From assembly GCF_028705895.1 (NCBI RefSeq), contig NZ_JAQWCQ010000001.1, positions 62,001 through 126,000 on the forward strand: a stretch of 64,000 nt of DNA, written 5' to 3'. Made by a program: the position numbers and the translations under genes. Positions 1 through 10,465 of this stretch are shown piece after piece. The DNA is from Massilibacteroides sp. GTDB taxonomy: Bacteria > Bacteroidota > Bacteroidia > Bacteroidales > Tannerellaceae. The notes beneath the pieces were generated by a model that saw only the letters and a program-made list of their open reading frames with translations, searched no databases and was not told the DNA's origin. Every line of letters starts with the position of its first letter. Position 1 is the first letter of the stretch.

Positions 1-917
1 AGTATTTTAATCAAATGGTAAAAGACCTGACTGAAGCGATCCCTTATTTATACGATAAGACTAACAATACGGAAAATTGGGGAAAAGTAAATAAGGGCGT
101 TGCTTCTATGTTGTTGATGAAGCTCTATATGAATGACCATCAATATGATAAGGCATTGCCCTATGCTGAGAGTCTAACACAAATGGGGTATTCTCTTGCG
201 GAAGATTATAGTAAAGTGTTTACTGAAGAACATAATAATGAGAATATCTGGTCGGTTCCGAGCGGTGTTCAAATGGGAAATGAATGGTTCTTTTATATGA
301 TACCTCCCACTTGTGCAGAGGTTTGCGGTATAAAAGTAACTCCATATTGGGGTGTAACTATGATGCCCTGGGATTTTTACGATTCATATGCAAAAGACGA
401 TAAGCGTCTTGCTGGTATAGCAGATCGTTATACGGGACCTGATGGTGCTTTTTATTCTCGGGAAGGAAATCAGGGAGAACGCTTACCATACGGAGCAATT
501 ATGGTAAAATATTTATTGCCAAAGGATTTAACAAGTGCCGGAAATATTCCTTTAGTTATATGCAGATATGCAGACGTTATCTTGTCATTGGCTGAAATTG
601 AAAATGAACTGAATGGGCCGACTGATAAGGCTTTAGGTTATCTGAAACAAATCACGGATCGTTCAGGCGTAACTCATACAATCCCATTGGATATCCAAAC
701 AAGCAAAGAGAAATTCAAAGAGTTTCTATTGGCCGAACGAGGTCGCGAACTTTATTTTGAAGGATGGAGACGTCAAGATATGATTCGATTCGGGAAATAT
801 ATCGAATATGGTCAGAAAATGGGTTATCCGGCAAAAGATCATATGGTGTTATTCCCTATTCCTCCAAAAGTGATTATTGAATCGGGAGGTGTAGTTGAGA
901 ATAACCCGGGTTATTAA
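1..917 (+). CDS. SusD/RagB-family nutrient-binding outer membrane lipoprotein, C-terminal part (5' truncated by window edge)
   Basis: ORF 15..917 stays open to base 1 (reads ..YFNQM). C-terminal SusD-like motifs: VICRYADVILSLAEIENELNG, LAERGRELYFEGWRRQDMIRFGKY, LFPIPPKVI. Confidence 0.9.
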   Translation, partial: YFNQMVKDLTEAIPYLYDKTNNTENWGKVNKGVASMLLMKLYMNDHQYDKALPYAESLTQMGYSLAEDYSKVFTEEHNNENIWSVPSGVQMGNEWFFYMIPPTCAEVCGIKVTPYWGVTMMPWDFYDSYAKDDKRLAGIADRYTGPDGAFYSREGNQGERLPYGAIMVKYLLPKDLTSAGNIPLVICRYADVILSLAEIENELNGPTDKALGYLKQITDRSGVTHTIPLDIQTSKEKFKEFLLAERGRELYFEGWRRQDMIRFGKYIEYGQKMGYPAKDHMVLFPIPPKVIIESGGVVENNPGY

Positions 918-1026
918 TTTTTATGTTCATGTAATTATAGAGATATGGAAAGTTTGATAATTGAATGAAATCAAGAATCTATCTTTCTATATCTCTTTTT
1001 TATTAGAAAAATTAAACCTTATTACC

Positions 1027-2562
1027 ATGATAAAAAAAACATGTACGACACTCTTTCTTTTCCTTCTTAGTTTCTCTATTTATGCCTTTGGCGTAGAAGA
1101 TAAGAAGAAGGTTGATGATATTATATCCGTGATAAAATTCAAGGTTAAGAATGACGGATCGCAAATTGGTTCAGAACTGAACGAATTGGTGAAAAAGAGT
1201 TACGGGAAAACACTCTATTTCCCTGCTGGTGTTTATAACCTTACGGAGCCGATCGTTCTTCCGTTTGATTATACCAAGAATGTTAATATTGTATTTGATA
1301 AGAACGCATTGATCAAGACTGACCTGCAGTTAGAGGCCTTGCTGAAGATCGGTTATTCAGAAATGTCAACGCCGGATGTAACGCATCGTCGTTTTTCGTA
1401 TATTGAAGGTGGGATGTTCGATTGTTCTAATGTGGATAATGGCATACTGGTGAATGGGCTTAAGCAATTGGTTTCATTAAGAGCGATGAGTTTGTTTAAA
1501 GGACGCAAAACACATATCCGGATACATGTTACCGACGACTTTAGAGGAACCGGCAGTTGTGATACGAAGATTGATAATATAACCATACAAGGAATATCTT
1601 CTAATGAAGAGGTGTATGGTATCTATATTGATCATTCATGCTGTGATATTAAAATGTCTAATACATTTATTTATGCAACTAAATATGGAATTGTAACAAA
1701 ATCGGCCGGTCTTATTTTGAATCATGTTCATATTCTCTCCATGAATACTGGCGGCGGTCTGGATATAGGAAAAGAAAATTTCCGGAAAACAGAAGGAATA
1801 CGTGTGGAAACAGGAGGTTTCTTTGTTTTTAATGAAGTTTATTTCGATACGATTGATAAGTCTATTGTTTTGGCAAAAGATGTGAACCCCACTCTGATTC
1901 TTGATAAAAACATCTTTTATTCTTATTTGAAGAATTTTGGTACGTCTTTTATTTATAAAGATCATGGAGCTGTAGAACCGTTTCAGGTGAAAATCTCCAA
2001 TAGTATAATTGAGGTAGCGAAGCAAGGCTATAAGATATTTGATATCAATCCGGGAGTGATAGGTAAAGATGTAGAAGAAAATTTTACTTTTGTAAATTGC
2101 GCTATGCGTACTCCTCAGTTGTTAAGTCCTTTCGACTTATCTTTGTTGCAGCGCATAAAAGGAAAGAGAAGCGATGCTGTGTTAGTGGCTGATCAACGTC
2201 TGCCGGAAGGTGATTGGTCTGCTTTAGGAGCTGTACTTGCATCTCTTGTACATAGTACGTTAAGAATTGATCTGACTGATGATTGCGCAATCGAATTAAG
2301 TGTGCGATTTGAAAAAGGGAAAACACCCCGTATCAATAGTAAAATCTCAGGTGAATCAAATGCTCTTTCTTTTCAGATCGGATATGCCGTTAAGGGTGAC
2401 TATTGCGTATTGTTCATTAAACCTAAATATGGTTCGGTAAATCCTTTTATAAGTGACTTGTTGGGATACGGATCATTTCTGTCCACTCCATCAAAGAACA
2501 GGAACTATTCTTTGTCGGATTATGGGATAACGGAAGCCTCGATATTAATTGTAGAAAAATAA
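1027..2562 (+). CDS. Secreted right-handed beta-helix / pectate-lyase-superfamily-like protein
   Basis: Signal peptide at internal Met (MIKKTCTTLFLFLLSFSIYAFG), preferred over the ORF-track start at 961. N-terminus VKNDGSQIGSELNELVKKSYGKTLYFPAGVYNLTEPI resembles pectate-lyase/GH28-type beta-helix N-termini. Catalytic identity not established. Confidence 0.65.
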   Translation: MIKKTCTTLFLFLLSFSIYAFGVEDKKKVDDIISVIKFKVKNDGSQIGSELNELVKKSYGKTLYFPAGVYNLTEPIVLPFDYTKNVNIVFDKNALIKTDLQLEALLKIGYSEMSTPDVTHRRFSYIEGGMFDCSNVDNGILVNGLKQLVSLRAMSLFKGRKTHIRIHVTDDFRGTGSCDTKIDNITIQGISSNEEVYGIYIDHSCCDIKMSNTFIYATKYGIVTKSAGLILNHVHILSMNTGGGLDIGKENFRKTEGIRVETGGFFVFNEVYFDTIDKSIVLAKDVNPTLILDKNIFYSYLKNFGTSFIYKDHGAVEPFQVKISNSIIEVAKQGYKIFDINPGVIGKDVEENFTFVNCAMRTPQLLSPFDLSLLQRIKGKRSDAVLVADQRLPEGDWSALGAVLASLVHSTLRIDLTDDCAIELSVRFEKGKTPRINSKISGESNALSFQIGYAVKGDYCVLFIKPKYGSVNPFISDLLGYGSFLSTPSKNRNYSLSDYGITEASILIVEK

Positions 2563-2593
2563 ACTATTATAAACTTATTGATCACTCATTTAT

Positions 2594-3628
2594 ATGAAAC
2601 GTTTTTACTTTGTATTACTTTCTTCTTTATGCTTGTTGTTGGCAAGCTGTAGGCAATCTGCTACAAAACAGACCAAGAGTTATACCAATCCGTTGATGAC
2701 GACGGACAGTGCGAAGTTGTTTATTGCTGATCCTTTTGTTTATCAACACGATAGTGTTTACTATATGACGGGAACTACGGTTCTTCCGGAAGGAGAAGGG
2801 TTTGCTTGTTATACTTCGACTGATTTGATTACCTGGAATTATAAGGGTGTTCTTTATAAGAAACCGGAGAATCATATCGGGAGTTTTGCTTTTTGGGCAC
2901 CGGAAGTGGAGTATTATAAAGGTAAATTCTATATGACGTATAGTTGTTATGTTAAAGGGGTTGATCGTATGTTGACCTGTCTTGCCGTTAGTGATAAACC
3001 GGAAGGTCCTTTTGTTGACCTTTATACTCCTTGGTTTGATTTGGGCTATTCGGCTATCGATGCGGATATATTTGTGGATGACGATGATACGCCTTATTTA
3101 TATATTAGCAAGAATGTAACGTATGAGGGGCCGATCGGTACCGGTGAATTATACGCTGCCAAATTGAAGAAGGATCTTTCCGGGCTTGACGGAGATGTGG
3201 TCTTTGTGTCTTCCGCTTCACAGGACTGGGAAAAGGTAAACTGGAGTAAGAACAGATGTAATGAAGGGGCTTTTGTCTTTAAAAGAGGAGACACGTATTA
3301 TATGACTTATTCTGCGAATGATACGGGCTATGAATATTATGGAGTTGGGGTGTCTTATGCAAAGAATCCGTTAGGCCCTTGGGCAAAGAGTGAAGATAAT
3401 CCCCTGATGACGACCGATCTTTCAAAGGGTGTGTCATCGCCCGGCCATAATTCGATTGTTGAAGCTCCTGACGGGGAACTGTATATAATTTATCATCGCC
3501 ACGCGGATCCGCAATGCCAGAAACCAAACTGGGATCGTGTGGTTTGTATGGATCGTCTGTATTTCGACGAAAATGGGAAGTTGCGGGTTAACGGACCAAC
3601 GAATACGCCTCAGCAGGTTGGTTGGTAA
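2594..3628 (+). CDS. Glycoside hydrolase family 43-type lipoprotein
   Basis: Lipobox LLLASC; five-bladed propeller GH43-like motifs IADPFVYQHDSVYYMTGTT, FWAPEVEYYKGKFYMTYS, IVEAPDGELYIIYHRH. Confidence 0.85.
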   Translation: MKRFYFVLLSSLCLLLASCRQSATKQTKSYTNPLMTTDSAKLFIADPFVYQHDSVYYMTGTTVLPEGEGFACYTSTDLITWNYKGVLYKKPENHIGSFAFWAPEVEYYKGKFYMTYSCYVKGVDRMLTCLAVSDKPEGPFVDLYTPWFDLGYSAIDADIFVDDDDTPYLYISKNVTYEGPIGTGELYAAKLKKDLSGLDGDVVFVSSASQDWEKVNWSKNRCNEGAFVFKRGDTYYMTYSANDTGYEYYGVGVSYAKNPLGPWAKSEDNPLMTTDLSKGVSSPGHNSIVEAPDGELYIIYHRHADPQCQKPNWDRVVCMDRLYFDENGKLRVNGPTNTPQQVGW

Positions 3629-3665
3629 TCTGTGCTTAATCAAAGAATAGTTTAAATAGAATGTA

Positions 3666-5759
3666 ATGAAAATAGTACTATCTGTTCTAAGTTTGTTGTT
3701 TTCGGCCGTAGCATTTTCACAATCTCCGGTCGATCAATCTTTCTCAAAGAAAGACCTTTTTGCATTAGGCTCCTATTATTATCCGGAACAATGGAACGAA
3801 TCTCAATGGGAAAGAGATTTGAAGAAGATGTCTGAAATGGGAATCCAATTTACTCACTTTGGCGAATTTGCATGGGGTATGTTGGAGCCGGAAGAGGGTA
3901 AATATGATTTTGAATGGTTGGATAAGGCTGTTTCCTTAGCAGAAAAGTATGGGTTGAAGGTGATTATGTGTACGCCAAGTCCGACACCACCCGTTTGGTT
4001 GTCGAAAAACTATCCGGACATTCTGACACAGCGGGATAATGGCGTGAATATTCAGCACGGTCGTCGCCAGCATGCTTCCTGGAGTAGTGATCGTTATCGG
4101 GCTTATGTTGAAAATATTGTATCAAAACTGGCAGAACATTACGGCAAGAATCCTACAGTTATAGGGTGGCAGATAGATAACGAACCCGGACATTACGGAT
4201 TGGTGGACTATAGTCAGAATGCACAAGGGAAGTTCCGGCTCTGGTTACAAAAGAAATACGGAACGATTGAGAAATTGAATGAGGTTTGGGGAAATAGTTT
4301 CTGGAGTGAAACTTATCAGACATTCGATCAGATACGACTTCCGAATCAACAGGAACTTCCGGAGAAACCGAACCCCCACGCGATGCTTGATATGAATCGT
4401 TTTATGGCGGATGAACTGGCCGGATTTGTGAATATGCAGGCGGATGTGTTGCGCCGGAAAATAGATTCGATGCAATGGATAACAACGAATTTGATTCCGA
4501 TTTTTAATCCGGTTGATCCTGTAAGGATAGACCATACCGATTTCTTGACCTATACGCGTTATTTAGTGACCGGCCATAAACAGGGAATCGGAGAACAGGG
4601 TTTTCGCTTAGGAATACCTGAAGATATCGGTTTCTCTAATGACCAATTTCGGAATACCGTCGGCAAAACTTATGGTGTCATGGAATTGCAGCCGGGACAA
4701 GTGAACTGGGGTATTTATAATCCACAACCAATGCCCGGAGCTGTACGTATGTGGGTATATCATGTATTTGCCGGAGGAGGACGATTTGTCTGCAATTATC
4801 GTTTCCGCCAACCGCTAAAAGGAAGTGAACAGTATCATTACGGTATGATTATGACAGATGGCGTAACTATGTCTCCCGGAGGAGAAGAATACGTGCAGAC
4901 GGCCCGTGAGATTAAGCAACTACGTAAAGCTTATGATCCGAAAAAGAAGATGCCGAAAGAATTATCCTCTCGGCGGATAGGCCTGTTGTTTGATATGAAT
5001 AATTACTGGGAAACGGAATTTCAGAAACAAACAGATCAATGGTCAACAATGACTCATGTGCACAAATACTATAATGTACTTAAAGGATTGGGGGCTCCTG
5101 TTGATGTTATTTCAGAAAAAGAAGATTTCTCAGCATATCCCTTCTTAATTGCTCTAGCTTATCAATTGTTAGATAGCGGATTAGTGGATCGGTGGACAGA
5201 TTATGTAAAACAAGGAGGACATTTAATTCTGACTTGCCGTACGGCTCAGAAAGACCGTGACGCAAAACTTTGGGAGGCTCCTTTAGCGGCTCCTATCCAT
5301 GATCTGGCGGGAATTGACAAACTCTTTTACGATCACCTGCCCTGGAATAGATATGGCAAAATTGATTTTGAAGGAAAGCAATATGATTGGAATAACTGGG
5401 CGGATGTAATCATTTCTCAGAAAGGCACGGATAACTGGGCTACTTATGCCGATCAATTTTATAAGAATTCGGCTTCCGTAACACATCGCAAGCTTGGCAA
5501 AGGAACTGTGACTTATATAGGAGCTGATACAGATGACGGTAAACTGGAGAAAGATGTTTTACGTCGCGTATATACCGAAGCAAAAGTAGCTGTAGAGGAG
5601 ATTCCTTATGGCGTAGTCAAAGAATGGCGTGATGGTTTCTATATTGCCTTGAATTATACATCGGATGTTCAGCAAATAACTCTTCCTGCAAATTCGGAAA
5701 TACTGATAGGCAGTACTTCCCTTGAACCTGCAGGTGTTCTTGTCTGGAAAGTAGAGTAA
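3666..5759 (+). CDS. Beta-galactosidase, glycoside hydrolase family 42
   Basis: Signal peptide; FALGSYYYPEQWNESQWERDLKKMSEMGIQFTHFGEFAWGMLEPEEGKYDFEWLD, PSPTPPVWLSKNYPDIL, IGWQIDNEPGH: classic GH42. Confidence 0.92.
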   Translation: MKIVLSVLSLLFSAVAFSQSPVDQSFSKKDLFALGSYYYPEQWNESQWERDLKKMSEMGIQFTHFGEFAWGMLEPEEGKYDFEWLDKAVSLAEKYGLKVIMCTPSPTPPVWLSKNYPDILTQRDNGVNIQHGRRQHASWSSDRYRAYVENIVSKLAEHYGKNPTVIGWQIDNEPGHYGLVDYSQNAQGKFRLWLQKKYGTIEKLNEVWGNSFWSETYQTFDQIRLPNQQELPEKPNPHAMLDMNRFMADELAGFVNMQADVLRRKIDSMQWITTNLIPIFNPVDPVRIDHTDFLTYTRYLVTGHKQGIGEQGFRLGIPEDIGFSNDQFRNTVGKTYGVMELQPGQVNWGIYNPQPMPGAVRMWVYHVFAGGGRFVCNYRFRQPLKGSEQYHYGMIMTDGVTMSPGGEEYVQTAREIKQLRKAYDPKKKMPKELSSRRIGLLFDMNNYWETEFQKQTDQWSTMTHVHKYYNVLKGLGAPVDVISEKEDFSAYPFLIALAYQLLDSGLVDRWTDYVKQGGHLILTCRTAQKDRDAKLWEAPLAAPIHDLAGIDKLFYDHLPWNRYGKIDFEGKQYDWNNWADVIISQKGTDNWATYADQFYKNSASVTHRKLGKGTVTYIGADTDDGKLEKDVLRRVYTEAKVAVEEIPYGVVKEWRDGFYIALNYTSDVQQITLPANSEILIGSTSLEPAGVLVWKVE

Positions 5760-5770
5760 CGAACTTCAAT

Positions 5771-6397
5771 CTAAAGGCTGCAGAAGAACGGAACAAAAAA
5801 CGGGACGGAGAGATCTACTAATATTCCATGAAAGATGGAGATGAATACCATATCTTTGCCGCAATAACGGGTGATAACAGGCAATGTGGTATCCATCGTG
5901 GTAGCTCCGCCGGCACAGATTGGAGCTAATCGCCCGAAATACTTTACAAATAGAGGAGCTCCGAGTAGCGCTATTATTTCCCGGAAGATATTGGCCATAA
6001 GTGCTATTGTTCCTAATTCTGCTGCAACCTGTACGCCAAGTGAGGCTTCCTTTAGTTCGGTGATCAGGATAGAGGATAACGAGTAGTAGGCAAAGCCGCT
6101 GCCGACAGCAAGACAATCATACATACTCCACCGGCTGATCAATAAGCTGACCAAAGCTGATGCAATCAGCGTTCCCACTATTGTTGCCATGGGAACTAAC
6201 AATAGATGAGGACGAATACTGCTGAGTATTTCTTTTAATTTCTTGTCGCTACCAATGCTAAGGCCAACCTGAAACATCAGGAAATAAAGTACATAAACAG
6301 TAAAATTCTGTTCCAGTAATGATGAGGGTAATAGCTTAGTCCACCCCAACAAGCAACCTAAAACGAAAAAACCTACAATGATAAGACTACCTTTCAT
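5771..6397 (-). CDS. LysO-family (DUF340) membrane transporter, C-terminal-type subunit
   Basis: Hydrophobic protein MKGSLIIVGFFVLGCLLG...VGLSIGSDKK...; pairs with an upstream short LysO N-terminal-type ORF. Confidence 0.8.
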   Translation of the reverse strand: MKGSLIIVGFFVLGCLLGWTKLLPSSLLEQNFTVYVLYFLMFQVGLSIGSDKKLKEILSSIRPHLLLVPMATIVGTLIASALVSLLISRWSMYDCLAVGSGFAYYSLSSILITELKEASLGVQVAAELGTIALMANIFREIIALLGAPLFVKYFGRLAPICAGGATTMDTTLPVITRYCGKDMVFISIFHGILVDLSVPFFVPFFCSL

Positions 6398-6675
6398 ATG
6401 TTGCTCTCTTTTCTCTTGAAGAAAAATCTATAAACTACCCAAGCTGCCACTACGCTGCCCAATGTTCCTGCAAGAGCAATTAAGAAAGCCTCCAAGCCAA
6501 GCGTTCCCAGATTGTTCATAATCGTTTCATTCGTGCCGACAGATATACCCAACAGAAAAAGCAGAAGATAGATAGTGTAAGAAATACTTGCGTTTAGCTT
6601 TTGAAGAAAGGCTATCTTCCGAAACAGATAGCCAATCCCAATGCCTCCAAACATGATTCCGATAATAATAAACAT
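6394..6675 (-). CDS. LysO-family transporter, N-terminal-type subunit
   Basis: 93 aa, three or more TM helices, LLLFLLGISVGTNETIMNNLGTLGLEAFLIALAGTLGSV; 4-nt overlap with the downstream LysO-like ORF. Confidence 0.78.
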   Translation of the reverse strand: MFIIIGIMFGGIGIGYLFRKIAFLQKLNASISYTIYLLLFLLGISVGTNETIMNNLGTLGLEAFLIALAGTLGSVVAAWVVYRFFFKRKESNI

Positions 6676-6681
6676 GTACGT

Positions 6682-7041
6682 TTATTTTTTTGCCGGTTTA
6701 CAAGTAAAAGGAATATCCATACCTCCTCCGGTAGCTTGTCCTTCCAATTCGTTTTTCCCTTTAAGCTTTAGCGTAATGTCAATCGCTTGCCCATCAATAT
6801 ATAAACTACAGGTGTAGCCCTCTTTCTCCTTCTTGATTTCTTTGATTGCAGCAGTATATTCTTGGATTTTTACTTCTCCGGTCAGTTTTCCGTCCTTTTC
6901 CTTAATCAGAAAAGTTCCCTTTTCATAGCCATAAGGAGCATCCGGTGCGGAATATTCCCAAAGATTTACAATGTCTTTGTTTTGTGCTTGCAGCGCTACG
7001 CAAAGAAATAAGCTGCAGATAATGATCATTAACTTTTTCAT
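6682..7041 (-). CDS. Small secreted protein of unknown function (119 aa)
   Basis: Signal peptide MKKLMIIICSLFLCVALQAQ followed by a predicted beta-rich domain; immediately upstream of the LysO pair. Confidence 0.75.
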   Translation of the reverse strand: MKKLMIIICSLFLCVALQAQNKDIVNLWEYSAPDAPYGYEKGTFLIKEKDGKLTGEVKIQEYTAAIKEIKKEKEGYTCSLYIDGQAIDITLKLKGKNELEGQATGGGMDIPFTCKPAKK

Positions 7042-7192
7042 AAAATACAGATATTAAAATAAGACAACTAAAAATTTGTTTCAAATATAACTTAAAACTC
7101 TTAGAGTTACTGTTTGTTCTGTGGTGAACTTGGCGTTATCTTTTATATATTTGCTTGACTTTGTTGTCTAAATTAGCTGTAAAATCAAAAAT

Positions 7193-10100
7193 ATGAAAAT
7201 AGAAACCCTACGCTTTGTTCTTTTATCTGTTTTATGTTGCTTCCTGTTTGTTGACGCTTCAGGACAAAAAGCAGGTCTTCCTTCTGTTGTCGAGCTAAAT
7301 AAACCGTTCGGAGAGAAAGATAAAACTGCCTTTCGCTCGCCTGCTAAAGTTCATTACCCCGAAACCTGGTTTCATTATATCGGAGGAAATGTTTCTTTAC
7401 CGGGGATTACTGCAGATTTGGAAAATATCGCTGCGGCGGGTATTTCGGGAGTGCAACTTTTCCATGGACAATTTGGAGGAGCATGGCCTGGCGTAGATCC
7501 TCAGATAGCTTGTCTTAGTCCTTTGTGGGATAATGCTGTTAAATATACAGCAGAGGAATGTCGCCGTTTAGGTCTTCGTTTTACTATGCAGAATTGTCCC
7601 GGTTGGGCGATGTCGGGCGGACCGTGGATTAAACCGTCAAATGCGATGCGCCATTTGACCTTTAGTCGGACAGATATTCGTTCTCAATCTTCCGTTCAAC
7701 TGTCTTTGCCTGTCCCCGCACTGGCTGCCGACGATTGGCGGGATTATAAGGATATAGTTGTGTTGGCTTTCCCTACGCCGCTGGATGATAGCGGTGACGT
7801 TTTAAAGCCTTCAGTGATTGATAGCAACCGGGATCTGAATTGGGAAGAGTGTCTTGGAGGAGATCTTAAAACACCGCTAAAGTTGGCTCCTACAACGAGT
7901 AGTGATCCTCATTGGATAGACGTGACTTTCCCGGAATCCGTGAAAGTGAGAACACTGGAACTTCCTTCAATTAATAGTTTTAATCACGGATGGTGTTATG
8001 AACCGGGTGTAACCGTAACGATGCAGGCTCTTTTACCAGACGGTACCACCAGAACGGTATTACATTCGGACGTACCTTCGGGTAGTTGGCAAGATGATTT
8101 TCCTATGTCGATAGCCTGTCCCGAAGTTGAAGGAGTAACTAAATACCGGATTTCTATCGTAAACAAGCATGATCTGTCTCTTAAATCGTTACGTTTATTT
8201 TCCGCTGCCCGAAAAAACAATTGGGAGTCGGAAGCGGGGTGGACATTGCGTGGTTTTGAAAGAACCGGAGAACACGTAAATCAGTCCCTTGAGGCATATC
8301 TACGGGCTGATCAGATTTATGATATTTCTGATAATATGAGTGATGACGGCACACTTAAATGGCAACCTCCGTTTACGGGAAAATGGACGGTTTTACGAGT
8401 AGGACATATAAACACAGGCCAGAAAAATGCTCCTGCACCTCCAGAAGGTACAGGTTGGGAGTGTGATAAACTATCAGAAGAAGGACCAAACGTTCATTTT
8501 GCCGGATATATTGGTCGTCTTACAGGCGGGGTTTTGCAAAATGGTCTGCTGAAGGGGATGCTATTGGATAGTTGGGAGTGTAAAACGCAAACCTGGACTA
8601 CGAATATGGAACAGGTATTTGAAGATAAAAGTGGTTATCCTTTGCGTGAATGGTTACCTGCTGTATTCGGCTATGTTGTGAAAGACCCGGAAACAACAGC
8701 TCGCTTTCTACTTGATTGGCGTTCTACGATTGGTGATCTGTTTGCGAATAAATTCTATGGACGAATGTCGGAATTGGCAAAAGAGAATAATCTGACTATT
8801 TCTTATGAAACAGCCGCCGGAGATGTTTTTCCTGCAGATATTCTGGAATACTTTAAATATGCAGATATCCCCATGTGTGAATTCTGGCATCCTTTAGGCG
8901 AAAACTATGTGGGGTCGTTAAACTTTAAACCGATAAAACCGACAACTTCGGCAGCACGTTTATATGGAAAACCGCGTGTTTCAGCAGAAGCTTTTACTTC
9001 TTTTAATCTAACATGGGATGAACGATGGGAAATGCTGAAAGAAGTGGCGAATGTAAATATGGCACAAGGAGTAACACACCTGGTTTTTCACACCTACACC
9101 CATAATCCTCGTACCGATTTCTTACCACCTGGAACATCCTTTGGTTCAAGTATCGGAACGCCTTTCCTACGTGGACAAACCTGGTGGAAATATATGCCGG
9201 AATTTACCGGTTGGCTTTCTCGTTGTAGTTACTTGTTAGAACGGGGTAAACCTGTTTCAGATGTCTTATGGTATCTTGGCGATGAAATAAGTCATAAGCC
9301 GGATCAAGACGCACCGTTTCCACAAGGATTCAAGTATGATTATTGTAACCCGGATGTCTTGTTGAACAGACTAAGTGTTCAAAATGGAATGCTTGTCACC
9401 CCTGAAGGAGTCAGCTATAAAGTTCTGTGGATTCCCGACAACGAGAGAATGAGACCAGAAACGTTAGAGAAAATCTATTCATTGATTCAAGAAGGAGCTA
9501 CTGTTGTCGGAAATGCCCCCAAAGGATTAGCCACTTTAATTGGTGGAGATACGTCGCAGAAAAGATTTGATGCTGCTGTCAAAAACATTTGGGGCAGTTC
9601 TCAAAAGAAAGAGATCCAACATTTAGGAAAAGGAAAACTTGTTTCTGGTTTAGATCTGGACACCGCATTAAGTAAATTAGGTATCCTTCCTGATGTAGTG
9701 GGAGGGAATGCCCTATGGTTACATCGTCAGACTGATGGAGCTGATTGGTATTTTGTGGCTTCTCCGCAAGGAGAGGGCTTTAAGGGAACATTAGATTTCC
9801 GTTGCGTAGGACAGGTTGATCTGTGGGATCCTGTTACAGGTGATATTACTCCGGTAAAAGGAGCAAGAAAAGGAGATTACACATCAGTAAGTCTGGTATT
9901 GCCTAAGGCCGGATCTTGTTTCCTTGTATTTACGCCAAACAAAAAAGAAAGAGAAATCCCCGAGTTTGATACCGAAAAAACACTTCTTCAGGATATGCAA
10001 TGGACGTTGTCTTTTCCGCAAGGCTGGGGGGCACCTGCCTCATTGCAGATAACATCGCTCCAACCCTGGAAAGATTTAGATCTATCGGCAGAAGGGAAGG

Positions 10101-10465
10101 CTTTTTCAGGAACAGTGACCTATTCTACCACTTTTGATCTGAAAACGGTGAAACCGGAAATGAAATTTGTTCTTGACCTTGGAGATGTCAGCATGATTGC
10201 AAGTGTCTCAGTAAATGGGACGCATCTACGTACATTATGGGCATCACCTTATAAACTCGACTTGACAGATGCTATAAAAAAAGGGCAGAATACACTTATG
10301 ATTGAGGTGACCAGTACTTGGTTTAACCGTCTTGTTTATGACGCCGGGCAACTGGAGGATAAGCGTAAAACGTGGACAATAAATGGACCCGGTAAAGATG
10401 CTTCCTTAAAAGATTACGGATTGTTAGGCCCTGTAACGTTATCTGTAAAAAGTAAAAGGAAATGA
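7193..10465 (+). CDS. Glycosyl hydrolase, GH106-like (alpha-L-rhamnosidase type)
   Basis: 1090 aa with signal peptide; PETWFHYIGGNVSLPGITADLENIAAAGISGVQLFHG, CPGWAMSGGPWIKP, C-terminal jelly-roll NTLMIEVTSTWFNRLVYDA. Confidence 0.82.
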   Translation: MKIETLRFVLLSVLCCFLFVDASGQKAGLPSVVELNKPFGEKDKTAFRSPAKVHYPETWFHYIGGNVSLPGITADLENIAAAGISGVQLFHGQFGGAWPGVDPQIACLSPLWDNAVKYTAEECRRLGLRFTMQNCPGWAMSGGPWIKPSNAMRHLTFSRTDIRSQSSVQLSLPVPALAADDWRDYKDIVVLAFPTPLDDSGDVLKPSVIDSNRDLNWEECLGGDLKTPLKLAPTTSSDPHWIDVTFPESVKVRTLELPSINSFNHGWCYEPGVTVTMQALLPDGTTRTVLHSDVPSGSWQDDFPMSIACPEVEGVTKYRISIVNKHDLSLKSLRLFSAARKNNWESEAGWTLRGFERTGEHVNQSLEAYLRADQIYDISDNMSDDGTLKWQPPFTGKWTVLRVGHINTGQKNAPAPPEGTGWECDKLSEEGPNVHFAGYIGRLTGGVLQNGLLKGMLLDSWECKTQTWTTNMEQVFEDKSGYPLREWLPAVFGYVVKDPETTARFLLDWRSTIGDLFANKFYGRMSELAKENNLTISYETAAGDVFPADILEYFKYADIPMCEFWHPLGENYVGSLNFKPIKPTTSAARLYGKPRVSAEAFTSFNLTWDERWEMLKEVANVNMAQGVTHLVFHTYTHNPRTDFLPPGTSFGSSIGTPFLRGQTWWKYMPEFTGWLSRCSYLLERGKPVSDVLWYLGDEISHKPDQDAPFPQGFKYDYCNPDVLLNRLSVQNGMLVTPEGVSYKVLWIPDNERMRPETLEKIYSLIQEGATVVGNAPKGLATLIGGDTSQKRFDAAVKNIWGSSQKKEIQHLGKGKLVSGLDLDTALSKLGILPDVVGGNALWLHRQTDGADWYFVASPQGEGFKGTLDFRCVGQVDLWDPVTGDITPVKGARKGDYTSVSLVLPKAGSCFLVFTPNKKEREIPEFDTEKTLLQDMQWTLSFPQGWGAPASLQITSLQPWKDLDLSAEGKAFSGTVTYSTTFDLKTVKPEMKFVLDLGDVSMIASVSVNGTHLRTLWASPYKLDLTDAIKKGQNTLMIEVTSTWFNRLVYDAGQLEDKRKTWTINGPGKDASLKDYGLLGPVTLSVKSKRK

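Noticed and set aside
5283-6116. Overlapping ORF 5766..6116 on the minus strand as a separate gene
   Set aside because: Alternative frame of the LysO C-terminal-type gene (5771..6397); translation has no membrane-protein pattern.
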